The position numbers were made by a program, and so were the translations under genes. A stretch of DNA of 5,076 nucleotides from JBEKCP01 sp050014815 (lineage in GTDB: Bacteria > Planctomycetota > Planctomycetia > Pirellulales > Thermoguttaceae). Under the pieces are notes generated by a model, which searched no databases, had not been told where the DNA came from, and worked only from the letters and a program-made list of their open reading frames with translations. The DNA is taken from positions 1-5,076 of the forward strand of contig JBEKCP010000445.1 of assembly GCA_050014815.1 (NCBI GenBank), given 5' to 3'. Of this stretch, positions 1 to 4,850 are shown piece after piece. The stretch's first letter is position 1, and each line of letters starts with the position of its first letter.

Positions 1-120
1 CCGGGTCCTCCCCCTGGTTCAATGGGCCCCCGCCCCACATTTTTATCCCCCCCCCCCCCGGCCCCCCCCCCCACCGGGCGGCCCACGGCCGGCGGAGCAG
101 AGCGTGGGGTGGTGGGCTGC
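1..120. other. C-rich low-complexity stretch without a gene
   Basis: This stretch has no credible coding sequence. It is dominated by cytosine runs, including 13 consecutive C at 47-59 and 11 at 62-72, separated by two G. Such runs are unlike the rest of the window and often lie at the low-quality end of an assembled contig, so the exact bases here deserve little trust. The rest of the gene-free 1-554 region holds two hairpin repeats, a candidate promoter and a long inverted repeat, which are listed separately. Confidence 0.5.
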
Positions 121-123
121 CAA

Positions 124-180
124 CCCGTGCTAAAGCACGGGTCTAATACCGGCTGCGCCGGAAATGGGCGTGAACGCCCA
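124..180 (+). repeat. three-hairpin palindromic module, copy 1
   Basis: Three perfect hairpins follow one another. The first is CCCGTGC-TAAA-GCACGGG (124-141). A 7-nt spacer (142-148) leads to CCGGC-TGC-GCCGG (149-161). An AAA spacer (162-164) leads to TGGGCG-TGAA-CGCCCA (165-180). Total length is 57 nt. Two other copies in the window, 4510-4566 in opposite orientation and 4697-4753, have the same stem, loop and spacer lengths but different stem sequences. No T-run follows, so it does not look like an intrinsic terminator. I do not recognise a named family. The geometry is directly seen. Function is unknown; a structured RNA element or a mobile palindromic repeat are both possible. Confidence 0.8.
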
Positions 181-257
181 TGATGACGAGCCGTGGAACA
201 AAACCAGTACGAGAACCCAAGTCAAACCTGAAGAAGTTTTTAGCAGGCCACCCCCTG

Positions 258-304
258 CCCCTCTCCGAGCACCGACCGAGGGTTGGTCAGGGAGGGGAGA
301 GGGG
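258..304. repeat. imperfect hairpin with CCCCTCTCC / GGAGAGGGG arms
   Basis: A perfect 9-bp outer stem (258-266 with 296-304) encloses an inner 7-bp stem, ACCGACC (271-277) with GGTTGGT (281-287), which includes one G-T wobble and has a 3-nt loop. The outer arms resemble the CCCTCTCCC / GGGAGAGGG hairpin at 4356-4376, so the two may be diverged members of one dispersed repeat family. It lies in gene-free DNA. No function can be assigned. Confidence 0.55.
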
Positions 305-328
305 AGTAATTGTTGGACGGCCGCTTGG

Positions 329-357
329 TTGACAACCCCCGGCCCGTCGATGACAAT
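329..357 (+). promoter_or_regulatory. candidate sigma70-type promoter for the oxidoreductase gene
   Basis: A consensus TTGACA (329-334) is followed after 17 nt by GACAAT (352-357), which matches TATAAT at four of six positions. Transcription would start near 364, giving a leader of about 190 nt that contains the whole long inverted repeat at 373-502 before the start codon at 555. The match is by eye only; in GC-rich DNA a perfect -35 box is suggestive but not decisive. Confidence 0.35.
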
Positions 358-372
358 GGCGGTATCTGATTC

Positions 373-502
373 GTTTCTGTTGCGGAAGGTTGCCAATTCG
401 TAGGGTGGGACGAGGTACGAGTCCCACCAACTCCAATTCAGCGTTTCTTTCTGGTGGGACTCGTACCTCGTCCCACCCTACCGTTGTTTCCGCAACAGAA
501 AC
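373..502. repeat. long imperfect inverted repeat upstream of the oxidoreductase
   Basis: The inner arms are a perfect 30-bp inverted repeat (400-429 with 452-481) around a 22-nt loop. The outer arms are a further perfect 15-bp pair, GTTTCTGTTGCGGAA (373-387) with its complement at 488-502. They are separated from the inner arms by 12 nt on the left and 6 nt on the right. The whole 130 bp can fold into one long stem with an asymmetric internal loop. There is no terminal T-run. It looks like a non-coding miniature palindromic element. If the promoter at 329-357 is real, it lies in the mRNA leader. Reading frames that run through it are artefacts. Confidence 0.85.
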
Positions 503-554
503 TAATTGCCGCCGACAGGTTGATTCCCGCCTCAAGAAAGGAAGAATTACCCCC

Positions 555-1901
555 ATGAAAGCCCAGCCTCCCCGTGCCGAGACCTCTTCGCGTCGGAAGT
601 TCCTTCAACAGTCGGGCAGCGCGCTGGCGGCCACGGCGCTGGCAGGCGCCTTGACCGCGCGGGCCTATGCCGGCGAGCAGAATACGATCAAGATCGCCCT
701 GGTCGGCTGCGGAGGCCGCGGGACCGGCGCCGCACTCAACGCCCTGCAGACCAAGGGGCCCACCAAGCTCTGGGCCATGGCCGACGTGTTCCGGAACAAA
801 GTCGAAGGCAAACTCGGCGAGCTTGCCAAGAAACTCCCGAAGCAGATCGACGTCCCGCCGGAGCGGCAATTCGCCGGAATGGACGCCTATAAGAAGGCGA
901 TCGACTCGCTCGATGCCGGCGACGTCGTCATCCTGGCCACGCCGCCGGCGTTCCGCCCGCTGCACCTGGAATACGCCGTCGCCAAGGGGCGCAACGTCTT
1001 CATGGAGAAGTCGTTCGCGGTAGACGCCCCGGGCATCCATCGCGTGCTCCGGGCAGGGGCCGAGGCCGCGAAAAAGAACCTCAAGATCGCCGGCGGCCTC
1101 ATGTCCCGCCACAACCAACCCCTGGAAGCGGCCATCGAGCAGATCCACAAAGGACTGATCGGCGAGGTCATTACCTGCTGGGCGTACAGGGAGCACGGGC
1201 CGGTGGGTTTCGCGGCGCGCGGCCCCGGCGAGAGCGAGCTGGCCCACCAGATCAAGAACTACTCCTGCTTCACCTGGCTCAACGGCAGCTTCCTTCTGGA
1301 CTGGCTGATCCACAACCTCGACATCTGCTGCTGGTTGAAGGGGGCGTTGCCGGTCTCGGTGCAGGGGCAGGGGGGGCGGCAGGCCCGCACCGCGCCCGAC
1401 CAGCTCTTCGACCATTACTCGGCCGAGTATTCGTTTGCGGACGGCACGCGGCTCTTGGCCCAGGGCCGGCACATGAACGGCACGTGGGGCTTCTTCGGCG
1501 ACGTGATCCACGGCGCCAAGGGCTCGGCCATCCTGGGCGAGGGGATCGGCCATCCCCGCATCTACAAGGGACACAGCCCGACCACCGACAACGTGATCTG
1601 GGACTCGAAGGGGCTCAGCGGCAACGCCTACCAGGTCGAGCACGACCTCCTGTTCGAGGCGATCCGCCAGGACAAGCCGTACAACGAAACCGAGCGGAGC
1701 GCCCAGGCCGCGCTGACGGGCATTATGGGCCGCATGGCGGTCGAGTCGGGCAAGGAGGTCACGCGGGACGAGGCCCTGGCCTCGAAATTGATCTTGGCGC
1801 CGGGGCTGGACGAGATGACCATGGACTCGCCCCCGCCGGTGGCGCCCGACGCCCAGGGCCGTTACCCCGTGGCCATCCCCGGCATGACGAAGGCAGTGTA
1901 A
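555..1901 (+). CDS. Tat-exported Gfo/Idh/MocA family oxidoreductase
   Basis: This 448-residue protein belongs to the Gfo/Idh/MocA family of NAD(P)-dependent sugar and inositol-type oxidoreductases; its substrate cannot be told from sequence. A twin-arginine signal (SRRKFLQQ, residues 12-19, then a hydrophobic alanine-rich stretch and AYA at 37-39) predicts folded export. The mature part opens with the Rossmann motif VGCGGRGTG (50-58). MEKS at 150-153 stands where the family usually has EKP; the lysine is kept and the proline is replaced by serine. The second catalytic region is DWLIHNLD (249-256), with the D-x3-H-x2-D pattern. The frame stays open upstream to 390, but that extension would translate the inverted repeat. 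The ATG at 555 is preferred because AAGGAAG lies about 10 nt upstream and the Tat signal starts there. Planctomycetes carry many such exported paralogues, often linked to carbohydrate breakdown. Confidence 0.93.
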   Translation: MKAQPPRAETSSRRKFLQQSGSALAATALAGALTARAYAGEQNTIKIALVGCGGRGTGAALNALQTKGPTKLWAMADVFRNKVEGKLGELAKKLPKQIDVPPERQFAGMDAYKKAIDSLDAGDVVILATPPAFRPLHLEYAVAKGRNVFMEKSFAVDAPGIHRVLRAGAEAAKKNLKIAGGLMSRHNQPLEAAIEQIHKGLIGEVITCWAYREHGPVGFAARGPGESELAHQIKNYSCFTWLNGSFLLDWLIHNLDICCWLKGALPVSVQGQGGRQARTAPDQLFDHYSAEYSFADGTRLLAQGRHMNGTWGFFGDVIHGAKGSAILGEGIGHPRIYKGHSPTTDNVIWDSKGLSGNAYQVEHDLLFEAIRQDKPYNETERSAQAALTGIMGRMAVESGKEVTRDEALASKLILAPGLDEMTMDSPPPVAPDAQGRYPVAIPGMTKAV

Positions 1902-1947
1902 GCAGAAACGGGATCAGAACGGCTTAACGAGGCGTTCGGCCACCCTG

Positions 1948-1982
1948 TTCCGACTTTGTCGTTTCCGGCTATAATGCCAACT
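1948..1982 (+). promoter_or_regulatory. TATAAT box placed for a leaderless transcript
   Basis: A perfect TATAAT (1970-1975) lies seven bases before the ATG at 1983. A poor -35 candidate, TTCCGA (1948-1953), sits 16 nt upstream of it. With the usual 6-7 nt from the -10 box to the start point, transcription would begin at or next to the ATG, giving a leaderless mRNA. This agrees with the lack of any purine-rich ribosome binding site before either the ATG at 1974 or the one at 1983. Inference from spacing only. Confidence 0.45.
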
Positions 1983-2510
1983 ATGACCCAGATCGACGGG
2001 AGCACTGCCGCCGGCGGCGAAGAGCCCTTCCAACCTGCCAGCCCTGACGGCAGTTCCAAGCGGCGGCGACGCCCGGTGTTCCAGTACAGCCTGCGGACGC
2101 TCTTCCTGGTGACGACCCTGGTGGCGGTCCTGTGCGCGGCTCTCTTCACCGCCCCGGTGTGGTTCTCCGGCGTAACGCTGGTGCTCCTGGGGGTGCTGGT
2201 CCCCATGGGCCTGGTCGTGGCGATCATCTACGCCCGTGGGTACTTCCGGACCTTCTGCATTGGGGCATTGTTCCCGGCCATTCCCGCGCTGCTGGTCTCC
2301 CTGTACATGATCGCGGCGATTTCCTTCACCTCGGACTTTTCCACCTTCTTCAGCAGCAGCGATCCGGAAGATTTCCACTTCCACATTGGGGTCGGGGTCG
2401 GGGCGGCCTTGGGGCTGTTGGTCCTGTGCGGTCTGTTTGCGATGCTGGTTCGCTGGCTGGTCGAGCCGCGGCGAACCGGCTTCGTCCCACACTCCCCATG
2501 CTGGCCGTGA
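1983..2510 (+). CDS. four-helix membrane protein of unknown function with planctomycete SLRTLF motif
   Basis: This 175-residue protein has a polar, disordered-looking N-terminus (1-30) ending in the basic patch KRRRR (26-30). The stretch FQYSLRTLFLVTTLVAV (33-49) follows, a motif seen at the start of many planctomycete membrane proteins of unknown function. Four hydrophobic segments are visible near 40-61, 63-84, 91-115 and 135-156, with an acidic and His/Phe-rich loop (117-134) before the last. No catalytic motif is evident. Alternative starts are ATG 1974 and TTG 1956; 1983 is chosen because of its fit with the TATAAT at 1970 and because no ribosome binding site precedes any candidate. It starts 81 nt after the oxidoreductase stop. 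Function is unknown. Confidence 0.75.
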   Translation: MTQIDGSTAAGGEEPFQPASPDGSSKRRRRPVFQYSLRTLFLVTTLVAVLCAALFTAPVWFSGVTLVLLGVLVPMGLVVAIIYARGYFRTFCIGALFPAIPALLVSLYMIAAISFTSDFSTFFSSSDPEDFHFHIGVGVGAALGLLVLCGLFAMLVRWLVEPRRTGFVPHSPCWP

Positions 2511-2518
2511 CGCAAGCT

Positions 2519-2737
2519 ATGATACACAAACTCTTCCTGCTCCTGATCGCGGGTTCTCTTCCGCTGGGGCTGCCGGCCGGTTCGAGTGCCGCGGGGCCGC
2601 AGTCGCAAGAGCACTTGCCCGCCGAGTTCCAGAAGCTCCTGCCGCTGCACACGAAGCTCGGGCCGCCCCGGCCGGGCGGGTGGCTGGCCCAGCACAAGGA
2701 GCCGGGGCAGTCCTACTTGTACGTCCGGCCCAGGTAA
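2519..2737 (+). pseudogene. truncated archaemetzincin-like N-terminal fragment
   Basis: This reading frame of 72 codons starts 8 nt after the preceding stop; an in-frame ATG at 2498 is an alternative. It opens with a signal-peptide-like segment (MIHKLFLLLIAGSLPLGLPA). The pattern LLPLHTKLGPPRPGGWLAQH then K-EPGQS (residues 40-65) resembles, from memory of the family, the conserved region before the catalytic domain of archaemetzincins, where 'GPP.PGDWL..H.EPGQ(T/S)F' is typical. The HExxH zinc-binding catalytic domain is absent. After residue 65-66 the frame runs antisense into the convergent redoxin gene, whose stop codon occupies 2713-2715, and it ends within 8 codons. I read this as the remnant of a metalloprotease gene cut by a rearrangement. 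It could instead be a short secreted protein that is still translated, or not a gene at all. Confidence 0.55.
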
Positions 2738-3912
2738 TCGAGAACGGCCTTCCTGATCGCCGGCGGGTCGCAGGGGCCCGACTTCCGGTAGAGCACCTTG
2801 CCGCCGGGGGCCACCAGAATCGTGTGCGGCAGCGAGCCCTCGGACTTCCCGTCCACCGCCTCCATCAACTGGTACTTGTCGGTGCCGCTGAACTGGTAGT
2901 TTGCGGCCGACACCTCCCGTTTCTTGAGCGCTTCGAGGGCCTTCTCCTTCTCTTCCGGCGAATCGGCCGAGATCGTAATAAGCTCGAAGCCGCGCTGCCG
3001 GTACATGCGGTTGATGGTGACGAACTCGGAGAGCTCCGCCACGCAGGGGCCGCACCAGGTGGCCCAGACGTTCACCAGCCGCAGCTTCTTCCCGTCGTTT
3101 TTCACCAGCGCCCGGATGCCCTCGGCGTTGACGGGCCGGAGCGCGACCTCTTCCTTGGCCCAGGTTTCCAGCGATTTCTGGACCGAGGCCCGCTTGTCGG
3201 ACCACTTGATCGAGCAGCCGAAGGTCATGGTCTTCTCCACCGGCGCCGGCTTGCCGGCCAGCAGGGCGTCGATGGCATTCCGCGTGTCGTGCGACGTGAC
3301 CCGCTCGGGCTTCTCGGAGTTGTCGATCCGGCCGGCGAACCGCAGCTTGCGGGCGCGGTCGAAGACGAACACGTGCGGAGTGGCCACGGGCCCGTAGGCG
3401 CGGGAGACCTTCTGCAGCTCGCCGTCGTAAAGGTAAGGGAAGGGGAAGGCGTGGTCCTTCGCCCGGAACTTCATGTCCTCGAACGAGTCGCCCACGTCGG
3501 AGTAGCCCAATTCGTCCAACCGCAGGGCCTCGGGGTCGTTGGGCGAGATGGCCACGACGGCCACGCCCTTCTGCCGGTAATCGACCGCCAGTTGCTTGAT
3601 GCGGTCCTCGTAGGCCTGGGCCGTCGGGCAGTGGTTGCAGGTGAAGACGACCACCAGGATGCGGGCGTCCCGAAAACTGTCCAGCCGGTAGGTCTTGCCG
3701 TCGGTGCCCGGCAGACTGAAATCGGGCGCCGGGCTGCCGATCTCGAGGGTGTCGGCCACCGCGAGCGGCGCGCCGCCGCCGGCAAGCCAGAGGAGCCCGG
3801 CGGCCAGGACGAAAACGAAACCAGGGGACTGTCCCAATTTTCGCGGGCACCATGCCTTGCATGGTCGCGAAAATGGGACTGTCCCCTTTGAGGCGACAGT
3901 GGTTTGACGCAT
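2713..3912 (-). CDS. exported two-domain thioredoxin-like protein (redoxin plus TlpA-like)
   Basis: This 399-residue protein has two thioredoxin-fold domains in tandem. The first (about 57-215) is AhpC/TSA-redoxin-like, with FTCNHCPTAQ carrying Cys92 and Cys95. The second (about 255-399) is TlpA/ResA-like, with WATWCGPC (Cys287, Cys290), GFELITISAD and the likely cis-proline in GSLPHTI. Such proteins exchange thiols and disulfides outside the cytoplasm; the partner is unknown. The N-terminus is a signal peptide: hydrophobic FVFVLAAGLLWLA (32-44), then an AVA site (51-53). Residues 10-31 (GTVPFSRPCKAWC onward) are encoded by a 63-bp palindrome inserted in frame, so the n-region is unusually long and carries two extra cysteines. 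The start at 3912 is chosen because GGAGG lies 6 nt upstream; longer in-frame starts out to 4221 would run through the zinc-ribbon gene. It follows that gene by 20 nt and is probably co-transcribed. Confidence 0.92.
   Translation of the reverse strand: MRQTTVASKGTVPFSRPCKAWCPRKLGQSPGFVFVLAAGLLWLAGGGAPLAVADTLEIGSPAPDFSLPGTDGKTYRLDSFRDARILVVVFTCNHCPTAQAYEDRIKQLAVDYRQKGVAVVAISPNDPEALRLDELGYSDVGDSFEDMKFRAKDHAFPFPYLYDGELQKVSRAYGPVATPHVFVFDRARKLRFAGRIDNSEKPERVTSHDTRNAIDALLAGKPAPVEKTMTFGCSIKWSDKRASVQKSLETWAKEEVALRPVNAEGIRALVKNDGKKLRLVNVWATWCGPCVAELSEFVTINRMYRQRGFELITISADSPEEKEKALEALKKREVSAANYQFSGTDKYQLMEAVDGKSEGSLPHTILVAPGGKVLYRKSGPCDPPAIRKAVLDYLGRTYK
3824..3886. repeat. REP-like 63-bp palindrome inside the redoxin signal peptide
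   Basis: The outer arms GGGGACTGTCCC-AATTTTCGCG (3824-3845) and CGCGAAAA-TGGGACTGTCCCC (3866-3886) are inverted copies that differ by one base insertion and a central A/T mismatch. Inside is a perfect hairpin ACCATGC-CTT-GCATGGT (3849-3865). Each end GGGACTGTCCC is itself a small palindrome. Dispersed palindromes with GGGACAGTCCC ends are familiar from planctomycete genomes, where REP-type elements are moved by REP-associated tyrosine transposases; assignment to that class is inference. The length is a multiple of three and no stop codon occurs in the host frame, so the gene stays open. Confidence 0.85.
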
Positions 3913-3918
3913 GAACAA

Positions 3919-3923
3919 CCTCC
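3919..3923 (-). promoter_or_regulatory. ribosome binding site that fixes the redoxin gene start
   Basis: GGAGG on the minus strand lies 6 nt before the ATG at 3912. This selects that codon over the in-frame ATG at 3933, which overlaps the stop of the upstream zinc-ribbon gene and has no comparable site. Confidence 0.75.
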
Positions 3924-3932
3924 GGGAAATCA

Positions 3933-4301
3933 TCAGAACCGCCCCAATTCCTTCTTCAGTTGATCGAGCGACCGGAAGACCGGCTGCAGGACGAACCATA
4001 CACCCCAACACACGTACACCGTCACGGCCAACACGAGGACCGTGAGGACGCTCTTCCAGACGAGTGTAAACCGGCGACTCCGCCACAGCAAGGGTATCGC
4101 CAGCGGGCCGAAGATCAGGAAGAGCATCGGCAAGACGAACCACGGGCTCTCGGACCAGCCGGGCGGCCGGGCCGGCGCATCCGGGGCCGCCGGAATCCCC
4201 GGGGCCGTCGGCGTCCCGCAATGGCGGCAGTAGTTGTCCCCCGCATCCAGCACCGCGTAGCAGCGGCGGCAGACGATCTTGGCAACCGCGGGATCACTCA
4301 T
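3933..4301 (-). CDS. small zinc-ribbon membrane protein
   Basis: This 122-residue protein starts with a zinc ribbon, CRRC (Cys11, Cys14) and CRHC (Cys25, Cys28), with a 10-residue gap and the usual glycine after the last cysteine. A proline- and alanine-rich linker (30-50) follows. Two membrane-spanning segments come next, near 53-73 (WFVLPMLFLIFGPLAIPLLW) and 82-105 (WKSVLTVLVLAVTVYVCWGV). A short charged tail ends the protein. The ribbon should be cytosolic if the two helices form a hairpin. Proteins with an N-terminal zinc ribbon and two helices are common in planctomycetes and have no assigned function. The start has only a weak ribosome binding site. Its stop lies 20 nt before the redoxin gene, suggesting one transcript. 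Confidence 0.82.
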   Translation of the reverse strand: MSDPAVAKIVCRRCYAVLDAGDNYCRHCGTPTAPGIPAAPDAPARPPGWSESPWFVLPMLFLIFGPLAIPLLWRSRRFTLVWKSVLTVLVLAVTVYVCWGVWFVLQPVFRSLDQLKKELGRF

Positions 4302-4309
4302 GCGACGGC

Positions 4310-4338
4310 TTTCTACCGGGAACCTGGGACTCTTGCAA
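4310..4338 (-). promoter_or_regulatory. weak candidate promoter for the zinc-ribbon/redoxin pair
   Basis: Read on the minus strand, TTGCAA (4338-4333) is followed after 17 nt by TAGAAA (4315-4310), each matching the consensus at four of six positions. The -10 box would end 8 nt before the ATG at 4301, again close to a leaderless start. Chance matches of this quality are common. Confidence 0.25.
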
Positions 4339-4355
4339 AGTGCGAATTCAACGTC

Positions 4356-4388
4356 CCCTCTCCCTCCGGGAGAGGGTTAGGGTGAGGG
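4356..4388. repeat. CCCTCTCCC-TCC-GGGAGAGGG dispersed hairpin
   Basis: A perfect 9-bp stem (4356-4364 with 4368-4376) and 3-nt loop are followed by TTAGGGTGAGGG (4377-4388). This string is a widely dispersed bacterial palindromic repeat that I recognise from many GC-rich genomes; no function is assigned. It lies just upstream of the zinc-ribbon gene. Confidence 0.7.
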
Positions 4389-4509
4389 CGACTGGCCGGG
4401 AAGAAGCTTGGGAAACTCGCCCGTAGCAGGATAGCACGCCGGGGGCCGAAAGTCACCCCCGCATCGTGTGCGGCAAGACGTTCCGGCAGGCGTTGGACGA
4501 CAGCAAGCA

Positions 4510-4566
4510 GGCTCGTTTACGAGCCTTTCCGCCGCAGGCGGTCGTAGGGCCGGCGTTCACGCCGGT
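4510..4566 (-). repeat. three-hairpin palindromic module, copy 2 (inverted)
   Basis: Read on the minus strand, the order is hairpin 1 with stem CCGGCG/CGCCGG and loop TGAA (4566-4549, counting one outer G-T pair), a 7-nt spacer (4548-4542), hairpin 2 CCGCC-TGC-GGCGG (4541-4529), AAA (4528-4526), and hairpin 3 GGCTCG-TAAA-CGAGCC (4525-4510). The stem, loop and spacer lengths equal those of copies 1 and 3, yet all three stems differ in sequence from theirs and remain paired. Only the loops, the AAA spacer and the general CCGNC...GNCGG form of hairpin 2 are shared. Confidence 0.8.
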
Positions 4567-4596
4567 CACGCCACCGTACGAGCCGCAAGCTACGTC

Positions 4597-4648
4597 AGGC
4601 CCGTTGACGGGCCTCCTGGTCCTGGCCGGGAGCCTCGTGAACGAGGCT
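4597..4648. repeat. pair of tetraloop hairpins, possibly a degenerate module
   Basis: AGGCCCG-TTGA-CGGGCCT (4597-4614) and AGCCTCG-TGAA-CGAGGCT (4631-4648) are two perfect 7-bp hairpins separated by 16 nt that lack a clear central TGC hairpin. Loop types and stem lengths match the outer hairpins of the three-hairpin modules on either side. This looks like a module whose middle has decayed or been replaced. Confidence 0.65.
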
Positions 4649-4696
4649 GACATACCCAGCCAAGGAAATCCCGGCCCGCGGACCATCCCCGCGGAA

Positions 4697-4753
4697 CCCG
4701 GCATGAATGCCGGGCCGACTACCGGCTGCGCCGGAAACGGCCGTGAACGGCCG
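4697..4753 (+). repeat. three-hairpin palindromic module, copy 3
   Basis: CCCGGCA-TGAA-TGCCGGG (4697-4714), a 7-nt spacer (4715-4721), CCGGC-TGC-GCCGG (4722-4734), AAA (4735-4737) and CGGCCG-TGAA-CGGCCG (4738-4753) reproduce the exact geometry of copy 1 with different outer stems. The 549-nt gene-free stretch 4302-4850 also holds copy 2, a hairpin pair and the 4356 repeat. Open frames across it, such as one at 4466-4807, merely translate the palindromes. Confidence 0.8.
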
Positions 4754-4803
4754 TGGAATCGTCTGCCGGAGAATCCTGCCGCTCGAGTTGTCCTGCGTCA
4801 CCT

Positions 4804-4831
4804 ATGACAATCCGGCCGGCCGTGCGATAAT
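4804..4831 (+). promoter_or_regulatory. promoter of the DUF1559 gene
   Basis: ATGACA (4804-4809) and GATAAT (4826-4831), each five of six matches to the sigma70 consensus, are separated by 16 nt. Transcription would begin near 4838, leaving a short leader with a strong ribosome binding site (AAAGGGAGGG, 4835-4844) before the ATG at 4851. Confidence 0.55.
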
Positions 4832-4850
4832 GGGAAAGGGAGGGCTCGCC

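Noticed and set aside
124..180. Intrinsic transcription terminator
   Set aside because: The hairpins are GC-rich but no T-run follows any of them, and no gene ends just upstream.
390..554. Upstream extension of the oxidoreductase start
   Set aside because: The extra 55 residues translate the long inverted repeat; the ribosome binding site and Tat signal both favour the ATG at 555.
438..1643. Long minus-strand open frame of 401 codons opposite the oxidoreductase
   Set aside because: Its product is Arg/Gly/Val-rich without a recognisable domain, and it lies antisense to a clear Gfo/Idh/MocA gene; such shadows are usual in GC-rich DNA.
2228..3862. Second minus-strand open frame of 544 codons across the redoxin gene
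   Set aside because: It is out of frame with the conserved redoxin product and its translation is Arg/Gly/Pro-rich with no motif.
2386..3891. Plus-strand open frame of 501 codons
   Set aside because: It is antisense to the redoxin gene, has low-complexity composition and no domain, whereas the minus strand shows two thioredoxin folds with CxxC sites.
3913..4221. N-terminal extension of the redoxin protein
   Set aside because: It runs out of frame through the zinc-ribbon gene, is compositionally odd, and a GGAGG site sets the start at 3912.
4459..4753. CRISPR array
   Set aside because: The repeated units are hairpins of differing sequence, without identical direct repeats or regular unique spacers.
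4510..4753. Integron attC sites
   Set aside because: No attC core-site pattern, no cassette genes and no integrase; the short closed hairpins with conserved tetraloops do not match attC architecture.
4466..4807. Plus-strand open frame of 113 codons
   Set aside because: It simply reads through the hairpin array; no ribosome binding site or protein-like composition.
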